Shown here: positions 11,031-25,200 of the stretch, piece after piece | How positions within the stretch are numbered: the first letter of the stretch is position 1 | Layout of the letters: the number at the start of each line of letters is the position of its first letter | Source of the DNA: Deroplatys truncata | Taxonomy: Eukaryota; Arthropoda; Insecta; Mantodea; Mantidae | NCBI GenBank assembly: GCA_030765065.1 | Contig: CM060985.1 | Location: forward strand, 1,984,001 to 2,048,000 | DNA length: 64,000 nt | Reading direction: 5' to 3' | Made by a program: the position numbers and the translations under genes | Notes under the pieces: model-generated | What the model was told of the DNA's origin: nothing | The model's database searches: none | The model's input: the letters and a program-made list of their open reading frames with translations, nothing else

Positions 11031-14000
11031 CTAGGCAAGCAGTGCATGTAATACTACCTCACTTCAACTGGTTAGCCGTCAGACGGAGAGGGAATAGAAA
11101 CAGCGCACTGCTGGGCAAGCAGTCGCTGTAATACTACCTCACGTCAACTGGTTAGCCGTCAGATGGAAGGGGAACAGAAACAACGCACTGCTGGGCAAGC
11201 AGTGCATGTAATACTACCTCACTTCAACTGGTTAGCCGTCAGATGGAGAGGGAACAGAAATAGCGCACTGCTAGGCAAGCAGAGCGTGTAATACTACTTC
11301 ACTTCAACTGGTTACCCGGCAGATGGAGAGGGAACAGAAATAGCGCAGTGTTGGGCAAGCAGTCGCTGTAATACAAACTCACTTCAACTGGTTAGTCGTC
11401 AGATGGAGAGGGAACAGAAATAGCGCACTGCTGGGCAAGCAGTCGCTGTAATAGTACCTCGCTTCAACTGGTTAGTCGTCAGATGGAGAGGGAACAGAAA
11501 TAGCGCACTTCTGGGCAAGCAGTGCATGTAATACTACCTCACTTCAACTGGTTAGCCGTCAGATGGAGAGGGAACAGAAACAGCGCACTGCTGGGCAAGC
11601 AGTCGCTGTAATACTACCTCACTTCAACTGGTTAGCCGTCAGATGGAGAGGGAACAGAAACAGCACACTGCTGGGCAAACAGTGCATGTAATACAACCTC
11701 ACTTCAACTGGTTAGCCGTCAGATGGAGAGGGAACAGAAACAGCGCACTGCTGTGCAAACAGTGCATGTAATACGACGTCACTTCAACTGGTTTGTCGTC
11801 AGATGGAGTGGGAACAGAAATAGCGCACTGCTGGGCAAGCAGTGCATGTAATACTACCTCACGTCAACTGGTTAGTCCTCAGATGGAGAGGGAAAAGAAA
11901 CAGCGCACTGCTGGGCAAGCAGTCGCTGTAATACTACCTCACTTCAACTGGTTAGCCGTCAGATGGAGAGGGAACAGAAATAGCGCACTGCTGGGCAAGC
12001 AGTCACTGTAATACCACCTCACTTCAACTGGTTACTCGTCAGATGGAGAGGGAAAAGAAATAGCGCAGTGTTGGGCAAGCAGTCGCTGTAATACTACCTC
12101 ACTTCAACTGGTTAGCCGTCAGATGGAGAGGGAACAGAAATAATGCACTGCTGGGCAAGCAGTCGCTGTAATACTACCTCACTTCAACTGGCTAGCCGTC
12201 AGAGGGAGAGGGAACAGAAATAGCGCACTGCTAGGCAAGCAGTGCATGTAATACTACCTCAGTTCAACTGGTTAGCCGTCAGACGGAGAGGGAACAGAAA
12301 CAGCGCACTGCTGGGCAAGCAGTCGCTGTAATACGACCTAACTACAACTGGTTAGCCGTCAGACGGAGAGGGAACAGAAATAGCGCACTGCTGGGCAAGC
12401 AGTGCATGTAATACGACCTCACTTCAACTGGTTAGCCGACAGATGGAGAATGAACAGAAATAGCGCAGGGTTGGGCAAGCAGTCGCTGTAATACTACCTC
12501 ACTTCAAGTAAATAGCCGTCAGACGGAGAGGGAACAGAAAAAGCGCACTGCTGGGCAAGCAGTCGCTGTAATACTACCTCACTTCAACTGGTTAGTCGGC
12601 AGATGGAGAGGAAACAGAAACAGCGCACTGTTAGGCAAGCTGTCGCTGTAATACTACCTCACTTCAACTGGTTAGCCGTCAGATGGAGAGGGAACAGAAA
12701 CAGCGCACTGTTAGGCAAGCTGTCGCTGTAATACTACCTCACTTCAACTGGTTAGTCGGCAGATGGAGAGGAAACAGAAACAGCGCACTGTTAGGCAAGA
12801 TGTCGCTGTAATACTACCTCACTTCAACTTGTTAGTCGGCAGATGGAGAGGGAACAGAAAGAGCGCACTGCTAGGCAAGCAGTCGCTAAAATACTACCTC
12901 ACATCAACTGGTTAGTCGGCAGATGGAGACGGAACAGAAATAGCACACTGCTAGGCAAGCAGTCGCTGTAATTCGACCTCACTTCAACTGGTTAGTCGGC
13001 AGATGGAGAGGGAAGAGAAACAGCGCACTGTTGGGCAAGCAGTCCCTGTAGTACTACCTCACTTCAACTGTATAGTCGGCAGATGGAGAGGGATCAGAAA
13101 TAGCGCACTGCTGGGCAAGCAGTGCATGTAGTACTACCTCACTTCAAGTGGTTATATGTCAGATGGAGAGGGAACAGAAACAGCGCACTGCTAGGCAAGC
13201 AATCGCTGTATAATTACCTCACTTCAACTGGTTAGCCGTCAGATGGAGAGGGAACAGAAATAATGCACTGCTGGGCAAGCAGTCGCTGTAATACTACCTC
13301 ACTTCAACTGGCTAGCCGTCAGAGGGAGAGGGAACAGAAATAGCGCACTGCTAGGCAAGCAGTGCATGTAATACTACCTCACTTCAACTGGTTAGTCGGC
13401 AGATGGAGAGGGAACAGAAACAGCGCACTGCTGGGCAAGCAATCGCTGTAATATTACCTCACTTCAACTGGTTAGCCGTCAGATGGAGAGGGAACAGAAA
13501 TAGCGCACTGCTGGCAAGCAATCGCTGTAATACGACCTCACGTCAACTGGTTAGCCGTCAGACGGAGAGGTCACAGAAACAGCGCACTGCTGGGCAAGCA
13601 GTGCATGCAATACTACCTCACTTCTACTGGTTAGGCGTCAGACGGAGAGGGAACAGAAATTGCGCACTGCTAGGCAAGCAATGCATGTAATACGACCTCA
13701 CTTCAACTGGTTATCCGTCAGACGGAGAGGGAACAGAAACAGCGCACTGCTGGGCAAGCAGTCGCTGTAATACTAGCTCACTTCAACTGGTTAGTCGTCA
13801 GATGGAGAGGGAAGAGAAACAGCGCACTGCTGGGCAAGCAACCGCTGTAATACTACCTCACTTCAACTGGTTAGCCGTCAGATGGAGAGGGAAGAGAAAC
13901 AGCGCACTGCTGGGCAAGCAGTCGCTGTAATACTACCTCACTTCAACTGGTTAGTCGTCAGATGGAGAGGGAAGAGAAACAGCGCACTGCTGGGCAAGCA

Positions 14001-15300
14001 GTCGCTGTAATACTACCGCACTTCAACTGGTTACCCGGCAGATGGAGAGGGAAAAGAAATAGCGCACTGCTACGCAAGCAGAGCGTGTAATACTACCTCA
14101 CTTCAACTGGTTAGCCGTCAGATGGAGAGGGAACAGAAATAGCGCACTGCTACGCAAGCAGAGCGTGTAATACTACCTCACTTCAACTGGTTAGCCGTCA
14201 GATGGAGAGGGAACAGAAATAATGCACTGCTGGGCAAGCAGTCGCTGTAATACTACCTCACTTCAACTGGCTAGCCGTCAGAGGGAGAGAGAACAGAAAT
14301 AGCGCACTGCTAGGCAAGCAGTGCATGTAATACTACCTCACTTCAACTGGTTAGTCGGCAGATGGAGACGGAACAGAAATAGCGCAGTGTTGGGAAAGCA
14401 GTCGCTGTAATAGTACCTCGCTTCAACTGGTTAGTCGTCAGATGGAGAGAGAACAGAAATAGCGCACTGCTGGGCAAGCAGTCGCTGTAATAGTACCTCG
14501 CTTCAACTGGTTAGTCGTCAGATGGAGACGGAACAGAAATAGCGCAGTGTTGGGCAAGCAGTCGCTGTAATAGTACCTCGCTTCAACTGGTTAGTCGTCA
14601 GATGGAGACGGAACAGAAATAGCGCAGTGTTGGGCAAGCAGTCGCTGTAATACTAACTCACTTCAACTGGTTAGTCGTCAGATGGAGACGGAACAGAAAT
14701 AGCGCAGTGTTGGGCAAGCAGTCGCTGTAATAGTACCTCGCTTCAACTGGTTAGTCGTCAGATGGAGAGAGAACAGAAATAGCACACTGCTGGGCAAGCA
14801 GTCGCTGTAATAGTACCTCGCTTCAACTGGTTAGTCGTCAGATGGAGACGGAACAGAAATAGCGCAGTGTTGGGCAAGCAGTCGCTGTAATAGTAACTCA
14901 CTTCAACTGGTTAGTCGTCAGATGGAGAGGGAACAGAAATAGCGGACTGCTGGGCAAGCAGTCGCTGTAATAGTAACTCACTTCAACTGGTTAGTCGTCA
15001 GATGGAGAGGGAACAGAAATAGCGCACTGCTGGGTAAGCAGTCGCTGTAATACTAACTCACTTCAACTGGTTAGTCGTCAGATGGAGAGAGAACAGAAAT
15101 AGCGCAGTGTTGGGCAAGCAGTCGCTGTAATACTAACTCACTTCAACTGGTTAGTCGTCAGATGGAGAGGGAACAGAAATAGCGCACTTCTGGGCAAGCA
15201 CTGCATGTAATACTACCTCACTTCAACTGGTTAGCCGTCAGATGGAGAGGGAACAGAAACAGCGCAATGCTAGGCAAGCAGTGCATGTAATACTACCTCA
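11031..15300. repeat. Higher-order block P, copy 2
   Basis: Matches copy 1 at an offset of 4557-4558 bp over most of its length. The offset falls to 4239 bp at the right end ('agcgcacttctgggcaagca' at about 10942 versus 15181), so this copy is about four monomers shorter, with rearranged 'cgcagtgttggg' monomers around 14340-14900. Confidence 0.8.
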
Positions 15301-18300
15301 CTTCAACTGGTTAGCCGTCAGATGGAGAGGGAACAGAAACAGCGCACTGCTGGGCAAGCGGTCGCAGTAATACGACCTCACGTCAACTGGTTAGCCGTCA
15401 GATGGAGGGGGAACAGAAACAACGCACTGCTGGGCAAGCACTGCATGTAATACTACCTCACTTCAACTGGTTAGCCGTCAGATGGAGAGGGAACAGAAAC
15501 AGCGCACTGCTGGGCAAGCAGTCGCAGTAATACGACCTCACGTCAACTGGTTAGCCGTCAGATGGAGGGGGAACAGAAACAACGCACTGCTGGGCAAGCA
15601 CTGCATGTAATACTACCTCACTTCAACTAGTTAGTCGTCAGATGGAGAGGGAACAGAAATAGAGCACTGCTGGTCAAGCAGTCGCTGTAATAGTACCTCG
15701 CTTCAACTGGTTAGTCGTCAGATGGAGAGGGAAAAGAAATAGCGCTGTGTTGGGCAAGCAGTCGCTGTAATACTACCTCACTTCAACTGGTTAGCCGTCA
15801 GATGGAGAGGGAACAGAAATAGTGCACTGCTGGGCAAGCAGTCGCTGTAATACTACCTCACTTCAACCGGCTAGCCGTCAGAGGGAGAGGGAACAGAAAT
15901 AGCGCACTGCTAGGCAAGCAGTGCATGTAATACTACCTCACTTCAACTGGTTAGCCGACAGAAGGAGAGGGAACAGAAACAGCGCACTGCTGGGCAAGCA
16001 GTCGCTGTAATACTACCTCACGTCAACTGGTTAGCCGTCAGATGGAGGGGGAACAGAAACAACGCACTGCTGGGCAAGCAGTGCATGTAATACTACTTCG
16101 CTTCAACTGGTTCGCCGTCAGATGGAGAGGGAACAGAAATAATGCACTGCTGGGAAAGCAGTCGCTGTAATACTACCTCACTTCAACTGGCTAGCCGTCA
16201 GATGGAGAGGAAACAGAAATAGCGCAGTGTTGGGCAAGCAGTCGCTGTAATACTACCTCACTTCAACTGGTTAGCCGTCAGATGGAGAGGGAACAGAAAT
16301 AATGCACCTGCTGGGAAAGCAGTTGCTGTAGTACTACCTCACTTCAACTGGCTAGCCGTCAGAGGGAGAGGGAACAGAAATAGCGCACTCCTAGGCAAGC
16401 AGTGCATGTAATACTACCTCAGTTCAACTGGTTAGCCGTCAGACGGAGAGGGAACAGAAACAGCGCACTGCTGGGCAAGCAGTCGCTGTAATACGACCTC
16501 ACTACAACTGGTTAGCCGTCAGACGGAGAGGGAACAGAAACAGCGCACTGCTGGGCAAGCAGTGCATGTAATACGACCTCACTTCAACTGGTTAGCCGAC
16601 AGATGGAGAATGAACAGAAATAGCGCAGTGTTGGGCAAGCAGTCGCTGTAATACTACCTCACTTCAAGTGGATAGCCGTCAGACGGAGAGGGAACAGAAA
16701 AAGCGCACTGCTGGGCAAGCAGTCGCTGTAATACTACCTCACTTCAACTGGTTTGTCGGCAGATGGAGAGGAAACAGAAACAGCGCACTGTTAGGCAAGC
16801 TGTCGCTGTAATAGTACCTCACCTCAACTGGTTAGTCGGCAGATGGAGAGGGAACAGAAATAGCGCACTGCTAGGCAAGCAGTCGCTAAAATACTACCTC
16901 ACTTCAACTGGTTAGTCGGCAGATGGAGAGGGAACAGAAATAGCACACTGCTAGGCAAGCAGTCGCTGTAATACGACCTCGCTTCAACTGGTTAGTCGGC
17001 AGATGGAGAGGGAAGAGAAACAGCGCACTGTTGGGCAAGCAGTCCCTGTAGTACTACCTCACTTCAACTGTATAGTCGGCAGATGGAGAGGGATCAGAAA
17101 TAGCGCCTGCTGGGCAAGCAGTGCATGTAATACTACCTCACTTCAAGTGGTTAGCTGTCAGATGGAGAGGGAACAGAAACAGCGCACTGCTAGGCAAGCA
17201 CTGCCTGTAATGCTACCTCACGTAACTGGTTAGCCGTCAGATGGAGAGGGAACAGAAACAGCGCACTGTGAGGCAAGCAGTGCATGTAATACTACCTCAC
17301 TTCAACTGGTTAGCCGTCAGATGGAGAGGGAATAGAAACCACGCACTGCTGGGCATGCAGTCGCTGTAATACTACCTCATGTCAACTGGTTAGTCGGCGG
17401 ATGGAGAGGGAACAGAAATAGGGCACTGCTGGGCAAGCAGTCGCTGTAATACCACCTCACTTCAACTGGTTAGTCGGCAGATGGAGAGGGAACAGAAACA
17501 GCGCACTGCTGGGCAAGCAGTCGCTGTAATACTACCTCACTTCAACTGGTTAGTCGGCAGACGGAGAGGGAACAGAAATAGCGCACTGCTGGGCAAGCAG
17601 TCGCTGTAATATTACCTCACTTCAACTGGTTAGCCGTCAGATGGAGAGGGCTACAGAAACAGCGCACTGCTGGGCAAGCAGTCGCTGTAATATTACCTCA
17701 CTTCAACTGGTTAGCCGTCAGATGGAGAGGGAACAGAAACAGCGCACTGCTGGGCAAGCAGTGCATGTAATACTACCTCACTTCAACTGGTTAGTCGGCA
17801 GATGGAGAGGGAACAGAAATATCGCACTGCTGGGCAAGCAGTGCATGTAATACGACCTCACTTCAACTGGTTTGTCGTCAGATGGAGAGGGAAAAGAAAT
17901 AGCGCACTCCTGGGCAAGCAGTGCATGTAATACTACCTCACTTCAACTGGTTAACCGTCAGATGGAGAGGGAACAGAAATAGCGCACTGCTGGGCACGCA
18001 GTCGCTGTAATACCACCTCAGTTCAACTGGTTAGTCGTCAGACGGAGAGGGAACAGAAATAGCGCACTGCTGGGCACGCAGTCGCTGTAATACCACCTCA
18101 GTTCAACTGGTTAACCGTCAGATGGAGAAGGAACAGAAATAGCGCACTGCTGGGCACGCAGTCGCTGTAGTACCACCTCAGTTCAACTGGTTAGTCGTCA
18201 GATGGAGAGGGAAAGGAAATAGCGCAGTGTTGGGCAAGCAGTCGCTGTAATACTACCTCACTTCAACTGGCTAGCCGTCAGAGGGAGAGAGAACAGAAAT

Positions 18301-21300
18301 AGCGCACTGCTAGGCAAGCAGTGCATGTAATACTACCTCAGTTCAACTGGTTAGCCGTCAGACGGAGAGGGAACAGAAACAGCGCGCTGCTGGGCAAGCA
18401 GTCGCTGTAATACGACCTCACTTCAACTGGTTAGCCGTCAGACGGAGAGGGAACAGCAACAGCGCACTGCTGGGCAAGCAGTGCATGTAATACGACCTCA
18501 CTTCAACTGGTTAGCCGACAGATGGAGAGGGAACAGGAATAGCGCAGTGTTGGGCAAGCAGTCGCTGTAATACTACCACACTTCAAGTGGATAGCCGTCA
18601 GACGGAGAGGGAACAGAAAAAGCGCACTGCTGGGCAAGCAGTCGCTGTAATACTACCTCACTTCAACTGGTTAGTCCGCAGATGGAGAGGGAACAGAAAT
18701 AGCGCACTGCTAGGCATGCAGTCGCTAAAATACGACCTCACCTCAACTGGTTTGTCGGCTGATGGAGAGGGAACAGTAATAGCGCACTGCTAGGCAAGCA
18801 GTCAATGCAATACTACCTCACTTCAACTGGTTAGTCGGCAGACGGAGAGGGAACAGAAATAGCGCACTGCTGGGCAAGCAGTCGCTGTAGTACTACCTCA
18901 CTTCAACTGTATAGTCGGCAGATGGAGAGGCATCAGAAATAGCGCACTGCTGGGCAAGCATTCGCTGTAATACTACCGCACTTCAACTGGTTAGTCGGCA
19001 GATGGAGAGGGAACAGAAACAGCGCACTGCTGGGCAAACAGTCGCTGCAATACTACCTCACTTCAACTGGATATTCGGCAGACGGAGAGGGAACAGAAAT
19101 AGCGCACTGCTGGGCAAGCAGTCGCTGTAAAACTACCTCACTTCAACTGGTTAGCCGGCAGACGGAGAGAAAACAGAAATAGCGCACTGCTGGGCAAGCA
19201 GTCGCTGTAAAACTACCTCACTTCAACTGGTTAGTCGGCAGACGGAGAGGGAACAGAAATAGCGCACTGCTGGGCAAGCAGTCGCTGTAATACTACCTCA
19301 CTTCAACTGGTTAGCCGTCAGATGGAGAGGGAACAGAAATAGCGCACTGCTGGGCAAGCAGTCGCTGTAATACCCCCTCAGTTCAACTGGTTAGTCGTCA
19401 GATGGAGAGGGAAAAGAAATAGCGCAGTGTTGGGCAAGCAGTCGCTGTAATACTACCTCACTTCAACTGGCTAGCCGTCAGAGGGAGAGGGAACAGAAAT
19501 AGCGCACTGCTAGGCAAGCAGTGCATGTAATACTACCTCAGTTCAACTGGTTAGCCGTCAGACGGAGAGGGAACAGAAACAGCGCGCTGCTGGGCAAGCA
19601 GTCGCTGTAATACGACCTCACTTCAACTGGTTAGCCGTCAGACGGAGAGGGAACAGAAACAGCGCACTGCTGGGTAAGCAGTCGTATTAATACTACCTCA
19701 CGTCAACTGGTTAGCCGTCAGACGGAGAGGGAACAGAAACAGCGCGCTGCTGGGCAAGCAGTCGCTGTAATACTACCTCACGTCAACTGGTTAGTCGGCA
19801 GATGGAGAGGGAACAGAAATAGCGCACTGTTAGGCAAGCAGTCGCTGTAATACTACCTCACTTCAAATGGTTAGTCGGCAGACGGAGAGGGAACAGAAAC
19901 AGCGCACTGTTAGGGAAGCAGTCGCTGTAATACTACCTCACGTCAACTGGTTAGCCGTCAGATGGGGAGGGAACAGAAATAGCGCACTGCTGGGCAAGCA
20001 GTCGTTGTAATACTACCTCACGTCAACTGGTTAGTCGGCAGATGGGGAGGGAACAGAAATAGCGCAGTGTTGGGCAAGCAGTCGCTGTAATACTACCTCA
20101 CTTCAACTGATTAGCCGTCAGACGGAGAGGGAACAGAAACAGCGCACTGCTGGGCAAGAAGTCGCTGTAATACTACCTCACGTCAACTGGTTAGTCGGCA
20201 GATGGAGAGGGAACAGAAACAGCGCACTGTTAGGCAAGCAGTCGCTGTAACACGACCTCACTTCAACTGGTTTGCCGTCAGATGGAGAGGGAAAAAGATT
20301 GCGCACTGTTAGGCAAGCAGTCGCTGTAAAACTACCTCACATCAACTGGTTAGCTGACAGACGGAGACGGAACAGAAACAGCGCACTGTAAGGCGAGTAG
20401 TCGCTGTAATACGACCTTACTTCAACTTGTTAGTCGGCAGACGGAGAGGGAACAGAAATAGCGCACTGTAAGGCAAGCAGTCGCTGTATTACGACCTCAC
20501 GTAAACTGGTTAGCTGTCAAACGGAGACGGAACAGAAATAGCGCACTGTTAGGCAAGCAGTCGCTGTAATACTACCTCACTTCAACTGGTTAGTCGACAG
20601 AAGGAGAGGGAACAGAAACAGCGCACTGTTTGGCAAGCAGTCGCTTTAATACTACCTCACTTCAACTGGTTAGTCGGCAGACGGAGAGGGAACAGAAACA
20701 GCGCACTGTTTGGCAAGCAGTCGCTGTAATACTACCTCACTTCAACTGGTTAGACCTCAGATGGAGAGGGAACAGAAATCGCGCACTGCTGGGCAAGCAG
20801 TCGCTGTAATACGACCTCACTTTAACTGGTTAGTCGGTAGATGAAGAGGGAACATAAATAGCGCACTGTTAGGCAAGCAGTCGCTGTATTACTACCTCAC
20901 TTCAACTGATTAGCCGTCAGACGGAGAGGGAACAGAAACAGCGCACTGCTGGGCAAAAAGTCGCTGTAATACTACCTCACGTCAACTGGTTAGTCGGCAG
21001 ATGGAGAGGCAACAGAAATAGCGCACTGTTAGGCAAGCAGTCGCTGTAATACTACCTCACTTCAAATGGTTAGTCGGCAGACGGAGAGGGAACAGAAACA
21101 ACGCACCCTTAGGCAAGCAGTCGTTGTAATACTACCTCACGTCAACTGATTAGTCGGCAGCCGGAGAAGGAAATGAAACAGCGCACTGCTAGGCAAGAAG
21201 AGCATGTAATACGACCTACGTCAACTGGTTAGTCGGCAGATGGAGAGGGAACAGATACAGCGCACTGCTGGGCAAGCAGTGCATTAAGTACGACCTTACG

Positions 21301-24300
21301 TCAACTGGTTAGTCGGCAGATGGAGAGGGAACAGAAACAGCGCACTGCTGGGAAAGCAGTCGCTGTAATACTACCTCACTTCAACTGGTTAGTCGGCAGA
21401 TGGAGAGCGAACAGAAATAGCGCACTGCTGGGCAAGCAGTCGCTGTAATACTACCTCACGTCAACTGGTTAGCCGTCAGAGGGAGAGGGAACAGAAATAG
21501 CGCACTGCTGGGCAAGCAGTCGCTGTAATACTTCCTCACGTCAACTGGTTAGCCGTCAGAGGGAGAGGGAACAGAAATAGCGCACTGCTGGGCAAGCAGT
21601 CCCTGTAATACTTCCTCACGTCAACTGGTTAGCCGTCAGAGGGAGAGGGAACAGAAATACCGCACTGCTGGGCAAGCAGTGCATGTAATACTACCTCACT
21701 TCAACTGGTTAGCCGTCAGATGGAGAGGGAACAGAAACAGCGCACTGCTGGGCAAGCGGTCGCAGTAATACGACCTCACGTCAACTGGTTAGCCGTCAGA
21801 TGGAGGGGGAACAGAAACAACGCACTGCTGGGCAAGCACTGCATGTAATACTACCTCACTTCAACTGGTTAGCCGTCAGATGGAGAGGGAACAGAAACAG
21901 CGCACTGCTGGGCAAGCAGTCGCAGTAATACGACCTCACATCAACTGGTTAGCCGTCAGATGGAAGGGGAATAAACAACGCACTTCTGGGCAAGCACTGC
22001 ATGTAATACTACCTCACTTCAACTGGTTAGCCGTCAGATGGAGAGGGAACAGAAATAGCGCACTGCTAGGCAAGCAGAGCGTGTAATACTACCTCACTTC
22101 AACTGGTTAGACGTCAGACGGAGAGGGAACAGCAATAGCGCAGTGTTGGGCAATCAGTCGCTGTAATACTACCTCACTTCAACTGGTTAGTCGTCAGATG
22201 GAGAGGGAACAGAAATAGAGCACTGCTGGTCAAGCAGTCGCTGTAATAGTACCTCGCTTCAACTGGTTAGTCTTCAGATGGAGAGGGAAAAGAAATAGCG
22301 CTGTGTTGGGCAAGCAGTCGCTGTAATACTACCTCACTTCAACTGGTTAGCCGTCAGATGGAGAGGGAACAGAAATAGCGCACTGCTGGGCAAGCAGTCG
22401 CTGTAATACTACCTCACTTCAACCGGCTAGCCGTCAGAGGGAGAGGGAACAGAAATAGCGCACTGCTAGGCAAGCAGTGCATGTAATACTACCTCACTTC
22501 AACTGGTTAGCCGACAGACGGAGAGGGAACAGAAACAGCGCACTGCTGGGCAAGCAGTCGCTGTAATACTACCTCACGTCAACTGGTTAGCCGTCAGATG
22601 GAGGGGGAACAGAAACAACGCACTGCTGGGCAAGCAGTGCATGTAATACTACTTCGCTTCAACTGGTTAGCCGTCAGATGGAGAGGGAACAGAAATAATG
22701 CACTGCTGGGAAAGCAGTCGCTGTAATACTACCTCACTTCAACTGGCTAGCCGTCAGATGGAGAGGAAACAGAAATAGCGCAGTGTTGGGCAAGCAGTCG
22801 CTGTAATACTACCTCACTTCAACTGGTTAGCCGTCAGATGGAGAGGGAACAGAAATAATGCACCTGCTGGGAAAGCAGTCGCTGTAATACTACCTCACTT
22901 CAACTGGCTAGCCGTCAGAGGGAGAGGGAACAGAAATAGCGCACTGCTAGGCAAGCAGTGCATGTAATACTACCTCAGTTCAACTGGTTAGCCGTCAGAC
23001 GGAGAGGGAACAGAAACAGCGCACTGCTGGGCAAGCAGTCGCTGTAATACGACCTCACTACAACTGGTTAGCCGTCAGACGGAGAGTGAACAGAAACAGC
23101 GCACTGCTGGGCAAGCAGTGCATGTAATACGACCTCACTTCAACTGGTTAGCCGACAGATGGAGAATGAACAGAAATAGCGCAGTGTTGGGCAAGCAGTC
23201 GCTGTAATACTACCTCACTTCAAGTGGATAGCCGTCAGACGGAGAGGGAACAGAAAAAGCGCACTGCTGGGCAAGCAGTCGCTGTAATACTACCTCACTT
23301 TAACTGGTTAGTCGGCAGATGGAGAGGAAACAGAAACAGCGCACTGTTAGGCAAGCAGTCGCTGTAATACTACCTCACCTCAACTGGTTAGTCGGCAGAT
23401 GGAGAGGGAACAGAAATAGCGCACTGCCAGGCAAGCAGTCGCTAAAATACTACCTCACTTCAACTGGTTAGTCGGCAGTTGGAGAGGGAACAGAAACAGC
23501 GCATTGTTAGGCAAGCAGTGCATGTAATACTACCTCACGTCAACTGGTTAGCCGTCAGACGGAGAGGGAACAGAAATAGCGCACTGCTGGGCAAGCAGTC
23601 GCTGTAATATTACCTCACTTCAACTGGTTAGCCGTCAGATGGAGAGGGAAAAAAAATAGCATACTGCTGGCAAGCAATCGCTGTAATACGACCTCACGTC
23701 AACTGGTTAGCCGTCAGACGGAGAGGTAACAGAAACAGCGCACTGCTGGGCAAGCAGTGCATGCAATACTACCTCACTTCTACTGGTTAGGCGTCAGTTG
23801 GAGAGGGAACAGAAATAGCGCACTGCTAGGCAAGCAATGCATGTAATACGACCTCACTTCAACTGGTTATCCGTCAGACGGAGAGGGAAAAGAAATAGCG
23901 CAGTGTTGGGCAAGCAGTCGCTGTAATACTAACTCACTTCAACTGGTTAGTCGTCAGATGGAGAGGGAACAGAAATAGCTCACTGCTGGGCAAGCAGTCG
24001 CTATAATAGTACCTCGCTTCAACTGGTTAGTCGTCAGATGGAGAGAGAACAGAAATAGCGCACTTCTGGGCAAGCAGTGCATGTAATACTACCTCACTTC
24101 AACTGGTTAGCCGTCAAATGGAGAGGGAACAGAAACAGCGCACTGCTGGGCAAGCAGTCGCTGTAATACTACCTCACTTCAACTGGTTAGCCGTCAGATG
24201 GAGAGGGAACAGAAACAGCGCACTGCTGGGCAAGCAGTGCATGTAATACTATGTCACTTCAACTGGTTAGCCGTCAGATGGAGAGGGAACAAAAACAGCG

Positions 24301-25200
24301 CACTGCTGGGCTAGCAGTGCATGTAATACGACCTCACTTCAACTGGTTTGTCGTCAGATGGAGAGGGAACAGAAATAATGCACCTGCTGGGAAAGCAGTC
24401 GCTGTAATACTACCTCACTTCAACTGGCTAGCCGTCAGAGGGAGAGGGAACAGAAATAGCGCACTCGTAGGCAAGCAGTGCATGTAATACTACCTCAGTT
24501 CAACTGGTTAGCCGTCAGACGGAGAGGGAACAGAAACAGCGCACTGCTGGGCAAGCAGTCGCTGTAATACGACCTCACTACAACTGGTTAGCCGTCAGAC
24601 GGAGAGGGAACAGAAACAGCGCACTGCTGGGCAAGCAGTGCATGTAATACGACCTCACTTCAACTGGTTAGCCGACAGATGGAGAATGAACAGAAATAGC
24701 GCAGTGTTGGGCAAGCAGTCGCTGTAATACTACCTCACTTCAAGTGGATAGCCGTCAGACGGAGAGGGAACAGAAAAAGCGCACTGCTGGGCAAGCAGTC
24801 GCTGTAATACTACCTCACTTCAACTGGTTAGTCCGCAGATGGAGAGGGAACAGAAATAGCGCACTGCTAGGCATGCAGTCGCTAAAATACGACCTCACCT
24901 CAACTGGTTTGTCGGCTGATGGAGAGGGAACAGTAATAGCGCACTGCTAGGCAAGCAGTCAATGCAATACTACCTCACTTCAACTGGTTAGTCGGCAGAT
25001 GCAGAGGGAACAGAAATAGCACACTGCTAGGCAAGCAGTCGCTGTAATACGACCTCACTTCAACTGGTTAGTCGGTAGATGGAGAGGGAACAGAAACAGC
25101 GCACTGCTGGGCAAGCAGTCGCTGTAGTACTACCTCACTTCAACTGGATATTCGGCAGACGGAGAGGGAACAGAAATAGCGCACTGCTGGGCAAGCAGTC
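15301..25200. repeat. Higher-order block Q, copy 1 (~10 kb)
   Basis: Matched by 29.5-39.4 kb at offsets of 14235-14316 bp. Marker monomers include 'gagggaaaaagattgcgc' (about 20286 and 34601) and 'gtcggctgatgg' (18755 and 33071). The block also contains an internal duplication of about 6.1-6.6 kb: the 'gtcggctgatgg' marker monomer occurs at both 18755 and 24912. Confidence 0.8.
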